Notes under the pieces: generated by a model
Seen by the model: only the letters and a program-made list of their open reading frames with translations
Databases searched by the model: none
What the model was told of the DNA's origin: nothing
Made by a program: the position numbers and the translations under genes
Shown: in pieces, positions 60,753 through 64,000 of the stretch
Layout: each line of letters begins with the position of its first letter
Position numbering within the stretch: position 1 is the stretch's first letter
DNA from: SKZT01 sp964478625
GTDB lineage: Bacteria; Desulfobacterota; Desulfobacteria; Desulfobacterales; SKZT01
Direction: 5' to 3'
DNA length: 64,000 nt
Assembly (NCBI GenBank): GCA_964478625.1
Contig: CAYZJH010000001.1
Location: forward strand, 1 to 64,000

Positions 60753-62467
60753 GAATAATCCTCCTTAAGAATTGTAACGTCTATTACTTGACCTTTGAAT
60801 ATTTCAACAGCTTCGGCCACAATCGGATGGTTTAGAGCCTCGTGTTTCGACAGGTTCTCCTGATCGGTTCTATTTTGATGATATACTTGGGCATTTTCAT
60901 TGGTTTTTAGTATAATTTCAGGTGCCTTGCCAATTAATTTACCACAAGCTTTTTTGATTTTATCGATATTTTTACTGATCCGATTAAATTGAAGTCCGTT
61001 GTCATGGCATTCAATCTCAATACGGTTTTCAGAGATATTTAACAACCTGGCTTTAGAAAGCATTGAACCAAGAAAACCATGTTTTTCAGAAATCGCTTCA
61101 ACAATTTTTTCCCAGATCATTTCAGGTGGCCGGTTCCAATCAAAATTTATTTCTCCGACAGCCATTGGGGAAATGTCTTTTTCAAATCCGGTATTGCATC
61201 CCGGCATGTTTTCTTCTTCAATGGGCGGTGTTTCCACTTTTTCAAGGCATTTTTCCTGCCCGGTTTTGTCTTCATCAGTCGAGGTATTCTTGAGAGGCAT
61301 CACCGGAAAAACCGATCCGGTATCAACAGCAGTCTTAAGAAAACCGAGCTTTTCAATAATCTCATCGATTGACAGAACCGGCTTTATCTGACACATCCGT
61401 ATCAAAGCCATTTCCAAGGCGATTTTAGGCTGAGAAGAATATCTTATGGCCGGTTCTTCCCTAAAGAGGATATCAAAGAGCTGAACGACGTGGGAAACAG
61501 AAATACGATGCACCTGGTCAGCCATCATTTTTAGCTCATGTTTCGGTACATCCACCAATTTTTCACAATTTTTTGCCTGTTTGACAACCAAAAGATTACG
61601 AAAATGTTCCAAAAGATCGGAGTAAAGCTTTCTCATGTCCTGCCCGCGATCATGGATTTCATCCAAAACCAGAAGGATTTCAGGCACATTAGCGGTCAAG
61701 ATTGCATTCGTCATATCGAAAATCAATTTCCTGTCGATCACTCCCATGACATTAAGAATCTGGTCACGAGCCAATCCTTCCTGAGAACAGGTCATGACCT
61801 GATCAAGAAGACTCAGTGCATCGCGCATACACCCTCCGGCTTCCCGGGCAATTAAATGGAGATTTTCTCTTTCGATATCGAAATTTTCTTTGGTGCAAAT
61901 ATGTTCCAGGTGCTCTGTAATGGCATCCATAGATATTCGCCTGAAATCATGCCTTCGGCATCTGGACAGTATCGTGAGTGGAATTTTATGAGGTTCCGTG
62001 GTGGCAAATATGAACAAAATATGGGCCGGCGGCTCTTCAAGGGTTTTCAGTAAAGCATTGAATGCCGCGGTGCTCAGCATATGGACTTCATCGATAATAT
62101 AGATTTTGTAGCGGCTGTGAGCAGGCATGTATTTTATGTTGTCTCGCAATTCCCTTATTTGCTCCACCCCGTTATTGGAAGCCCCGTCAATTTCATAAAC
62201 ATCCACGGATCCTGATGAAGTAATATCATGGCAGGATTTACAAGTGTTGCAAGGCTCGGGTGCCGGACCTTTTTCGCAGTTCATAGCCTTTGCCAGGATT
62301 CGCGCTACGGTAGTTTTGCCCGTTCCTCTCGGCCCTGAAAAAAGCACTGCATGAGCAACCCGATTTGATGCAATAGCATTTTTCAGTGTCAGCGTCACAT
62401 GATCCTGTTTGACTACATCCTCAAAAGTCTGAGGCCGGTATTTGCGTGCTAAAACAAGATATGCCAT
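60749..62467 (-). CDS. dnaX: DNA polymerase III subunits gamma/tau
   Basis: 572 residues. Walker A is G-P-R-G-T-G-K-T-T (about 45-53), the zinc module is C-x8-C-x2-C-x2-C (CEKGPAPEPCNTCKSC), the DExx box is Y-I-I-D-E-V-H-M-L, and sensor 1 lies in FATTEPHKI. The C-terminal third is the tau-specific region with low similarity. It is the clamp-loader motor and links the two polymerase cores. I see no A-rich slippery site of the E. coli frameshift type in its middle, so a gamma form is not predicted. The upstream tRNA genes are on the same strand. Confidence 0.93.
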   Translation of the reverse strand: MAYLVLARKYRPQTFEDVVKQDHVTLTLKNAIASNRVAHAVLFSGPRGTGKTTVARILAKAMNCEKGPAPEPCNTCKSCHDITSSGSVDVYEIDGASNNGVEQIRELRDNIKYMPAHSRYKIYIIDEVHMLSTAAFNALLKTLEEPPAHILFIFATTEPHKIPLTILSRCRRHDFRRISMDAITEHLEHICTKENFDIERENLHLIAREAGGCMRDALSLLDQVMTCSQEGLARDQILNVMGVIDRKLIFDMTNAILTANVPEILLVLDEIHDRGQDMRKLYSDLLEHFRNLLVVKQAKNCEKLVDVPKHELKMMADQVHRISVSHVVQLFDILFREEPAIRYSSQPKIALEMALIRMCQIKPVLSIDEIIEKLGFLKTAVDTGSVFPVMPLKNTSTDEDKTGQEKCLEKVETPPIEEENMPGCNTGFEKDISPMAVGEINFDWNRPPEMIWEKIVEAISEKHGFLGSMLSKARLLNISENRIEIECHDNGLQFNRISKNIDKIKKACGKLIGKAPEIILKTNENAQVYHQNRTDQENLSKHEALNHPIVAEAVEIFKGQVIDVTILKEDYS

Positions 62468-62526
62468 ATTTTTTTGAAATTTTCAGAGGGATATTAATAA
62501 ATTCGATCGCTACGGGGAAATTATGG

Positions 62527-62617
62527 CGGAGAGAGAGGGATTCGAACCCTCGGTACCACTTTTGGCAGTACACACGATTTCCAGTCGTGCTCCTTCAGCC
62601 AACTCGGACATCTCTCC
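62527..62617 (-). tRNA. tRNA-Ser (anticodon GGA)
   Basis: Long-variable-arm tRNA on the minus strand. The acceptor GGAGAGA pairs with TCTCTCC; the anticodon loop C-T-G-G-A-A-A sits on the CACGA/TCGTG stem; the T-loop is GTTCGAATC. The 3' CCA is not encoded. It lies about 60 bp before dnaX. Confidence 0.93.
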
Positions 62618-62771
62618 GCATTTGATCAGCCTATTAAAGATCTGCCTCAAACTACCAATATTTGAAAACCTTCTGATGATCCAATAATGTTTCCGGAAAA
62701 AATTCGTTGAATTATCGATTCATCAAAACTTATCCCACACTCAAGGGTTAAACCCAGGGGGTATCTGCTGG

Positions 62772-62861
62772 CGGAGAGGGTGGGATTCGAACCCACGATC
62801 CCGTTATTCACAGGATACCGCTTTTCGAGAGCGGGGCCTTCAGCCGCTCGGCCACCTCTCC
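62772..62861 (-). tRNA. tRNA-Ser (anticodon CGA)
   Basis: A second long-arm serine tRNA on the minus strand. The acceptor is GGAGAGG with CCTCTCC, the anticodon loop is C-T-C-G-A-A-A on the CCGCT/AGCGG stem, and the T-loop is GTTCGAATC. The 3' CCA is not encoded. It is the first gene of the tRNA-dnaX-ybaB-recR-ykgJ run. Confidence 0.93.
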
Positions 62862-62890
62862 TGCTCTCCCCTGGCGGATACAAGCGTAGT

Positions 62891-62919
62891 TATTTATATG
62901 AATTATAATGAAATGTCAA
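62891..62919 (-). promoter_or_regulatory. Probable promoter of the tRNA-Ser/dnaX transcript
   Basis: Perfect TTGACA (62919-62914) on the minus strand. -10 candidates are TAAATA (62896-62891, 17-bp spacing) and TATAAA (62898-62893, 15-bp spacing), about 30-60 bp before the CGA tRNA. The region is AT-rich. Confidence 0.5.
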
Positions 62920-63108
62920 GATGTTGGTTTCCTTTTTATCAATCGTTCCGTTCACAACTGTTATGGAGAGTTCAAAAAAGGACAATAACCGAATCATGCC
63001 AAAATTGGAATCAGCCATATCCCTGTAATTAATACTTGAACATCCCGTGGATTTTTTGTATCAGGGATTTTTCACTGAAATCAAACCGATATGAAAGAGG
63101 TATTCAAC

Positions 63109-64000
63109 ATGGCACAAATCATCCCTTTCAGGGGAATTTTGTATAATCCTGAAAAAATCAAAGATTTTTCAGATGTGGTCGCTCCACCATACGACGTTAT
63201 TTCACCGCAACAGCAGGAACAACTTTACCAACGCCATCCTAACAACGTAATCAGGCTGATTTTGGGTAAAATCGGCAATGACGATACTGACCAAAATAAT
63301 CGGTATACAAGGGCGGCTGCATTTTTAAAAACCTGGATGGAAGAAAAAATTTTAGTACGCGATCCGGTGCCTGCTCTTTATCTTTCTTCGGTGGAATTTC
63401 CTATTGGAAACCGTATGGTCACTCGTTTCGGGTTGGTGGCCTTGGTGCGGTTGGAACCCTTTGAAAAAGGGGTGGTACTTCCTCATGAAAAAACCTTTTC
63501 AAAGGTAAAATCAGAGAGGCTTGAACTGATGAAAGCCTGCCACGCTAATTTTAGTCCGATTTTTTCCCTTTATTCCGACCATAACGGTATATTAAAAACT
63601 TTACAGAAAGCGACACTGGACCGCAGTCCGGACATGCGGCTGTATGACAGCAACGGTTTTTTACAAAAGATTTGGAGAATTACGGACAAATCAATTCACA
63701 AAAGCATCTCAATAGCTATGGCTGATAAAACAATTTTTATTGCTGATGGCCATCATCGGTATGAAACGGCGCTGAACTATCGAGATTGGGTTGCCAGCCA
63801 TACCTCAAATTTTTCAGATGACCACCCCGCCAATTTTTTATTGATGTCTTTGAGCAGCATGGAAGATCCCGGCCTTGTTATTCTGCCTGCCCATCGAATT
63901 CTCAGTCATGTCGGGGCTGAAGCTTTGGAAGTATTTGATCGAAAGGTTGAACCTTTCTTTGAAACTTTAACTTTTGATTTCACTCACCGGAATATGGATA
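63109..64000 (+). CDS. DUF1015-family protein (partial, runs off the window)
   Basis: 297 codons are visible to the window edge. Start ATG 63109, with AAGAGG upstream and the family's N-terminus M-A-Q-I-I-P-F-R-G; an in-frame ATG at 63091 is less well placed. Family motifs: V-A-P-P-Y-D-V-I-S, N-N-V-I-R-L-I-L-G, L-P-H-E-K-T-F and the A-D-G-H-H-R-Y-E-T-A block (near 63747). These proteins of about 410-450 residues are common in anaerobes and often lie near serC/serA-type genes. The function is unknown, possibly related to serine metabolism or a ParB/Srx-like kinase fold. Confidence 0.85.
   Translation, partial: MAQIIPFRGILYNPEKIKDFSDVVAPPYDVISPQQQEQLYQRHPNNVIRLILGKIGNDDTDQNNRYTRAAAFLKTWMEEKILVRDPVPALYLSSVEFPIGNRMVTRFGLVALVRLEPFEKGVVLPHEKTFSKVKSERLELMKACHANFSPIFSLYSDHNGILKTLQKATLDRSPDMRLYDSNGFLQKIWRITDKSIHKSISIAMADKTIFIADGHHRYETALNYRDWVASHTSNFSDDHPANFLLMSLSSMEDPGLVILPAHRILSHVGAEALEVFDRKVEPFFETLTFDFTHRNMD

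Noticed and set aside
62527..62861. Serine tRNAs as an integration (attachment) site
   Set aside because: No integrase gene, no direct repeat of the tRNA end and no change in gene content nearby.

Overview
The window looks like a chromosome segment of a Gram-negative, probably anaerobic Desulfobacterota (a Desulfobacteraceae-like sulfate reducer is my best guess, from gene content only). Supporting signs are a complete tol-pal set with lipoproteins, a type-B (menaquinone-type) succinate dehydrogenase/fumarate reductase, a decayed carbon monoxide dehydrogenase gene, amphi-Trp and PTS-Ntr proteins, a REC-CBS/SLC13 transporter pair, and a mid-40s GC content by eye. Coding density is high, Shine-Dalgarno sites are mostly clear (AAGGAG), and many genes overlap by ATGA. 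There is no rRNA, CRISPR array, prophage or intact insertion sequence.

Layout. 1-8.6 kb: tail of an RND-type outer membrane efflux protein, a gap with decayed repeats, a UbiB-family kinase-like protein, a degenerate kinase-fold protein coupled to ptsP (EI-Ntr), aspS and a PsiE-like membrane protein. 8.6-13.8 kb: a His-rich small protein, an EamA permease, a YidD/TPR pair, an RlmL-type methyltransferase and an MFS exporter. 13.8-17.3 kb is accessory in character: SLOG-like protein, amphi-Trp protein, a nuclease-like protein with nine 21-bp coding repeats, a cooS remnant with a nonsense codon and a frameshift, and an ABM-type monooxygenase. 17.3-24.5 kb: an NTT-like carrier coupled to a Tat-type aldo/keto reductase, a methyltransferase, a REC-CBS protein plus SLC13 transporter behind a possible sigma-54 promoter, and remains of a secreted S8 protease. 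24.6-33.7 kb: a PiT transporter with a PhoU-like tail, pepD, a YgiQ-type radical SAM protein, htpX, dnaJ with a convergent cbpM-like gene, and a lone HIRAN protein.

33.8-40.9 kb: trpS, aconitase, then on the minus strand ilvA, an unknown 96-aa protein and an unannotated 51-residue protein made of Cys-rich heptapeptides (36928-37083), which I rate the most interesting item; then a bactofilin with a membrane partner and a SAM hydrolase family protein. 41-48.6 kb: ruvCAB and the minus-strand tolQ-tolR-tolA-tolB-pal-cpoB cluster, where tolQ carries an internal 93-bp duplication. 48.8-64 kb: an HD protein, sdhCAB, an iron-sulfur flavoprotein, an HTH-EIIA fusion followed by a ClC channel, a Usp-like protein and a GT9 glycosyltransferase, a divergent MurI homologue, a dnaX-ybaB-recR-ykgJ operon, two serine tRNAs and the start of a DUF1015 protein.

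Functional links: ptsP (EI) at one end and the HTH-EIIA fusion at the other could belong to the same PTS-Ntr phosphorelay, although no HPr/NPr is in the window. ruvCAB, dnaX and recR form the DNA repair/replication content; tol-pal, bactofilin, GT9 and MurI-like genes concern the envelope; sdhCAB and aconitase belong to the citric acid cycle.
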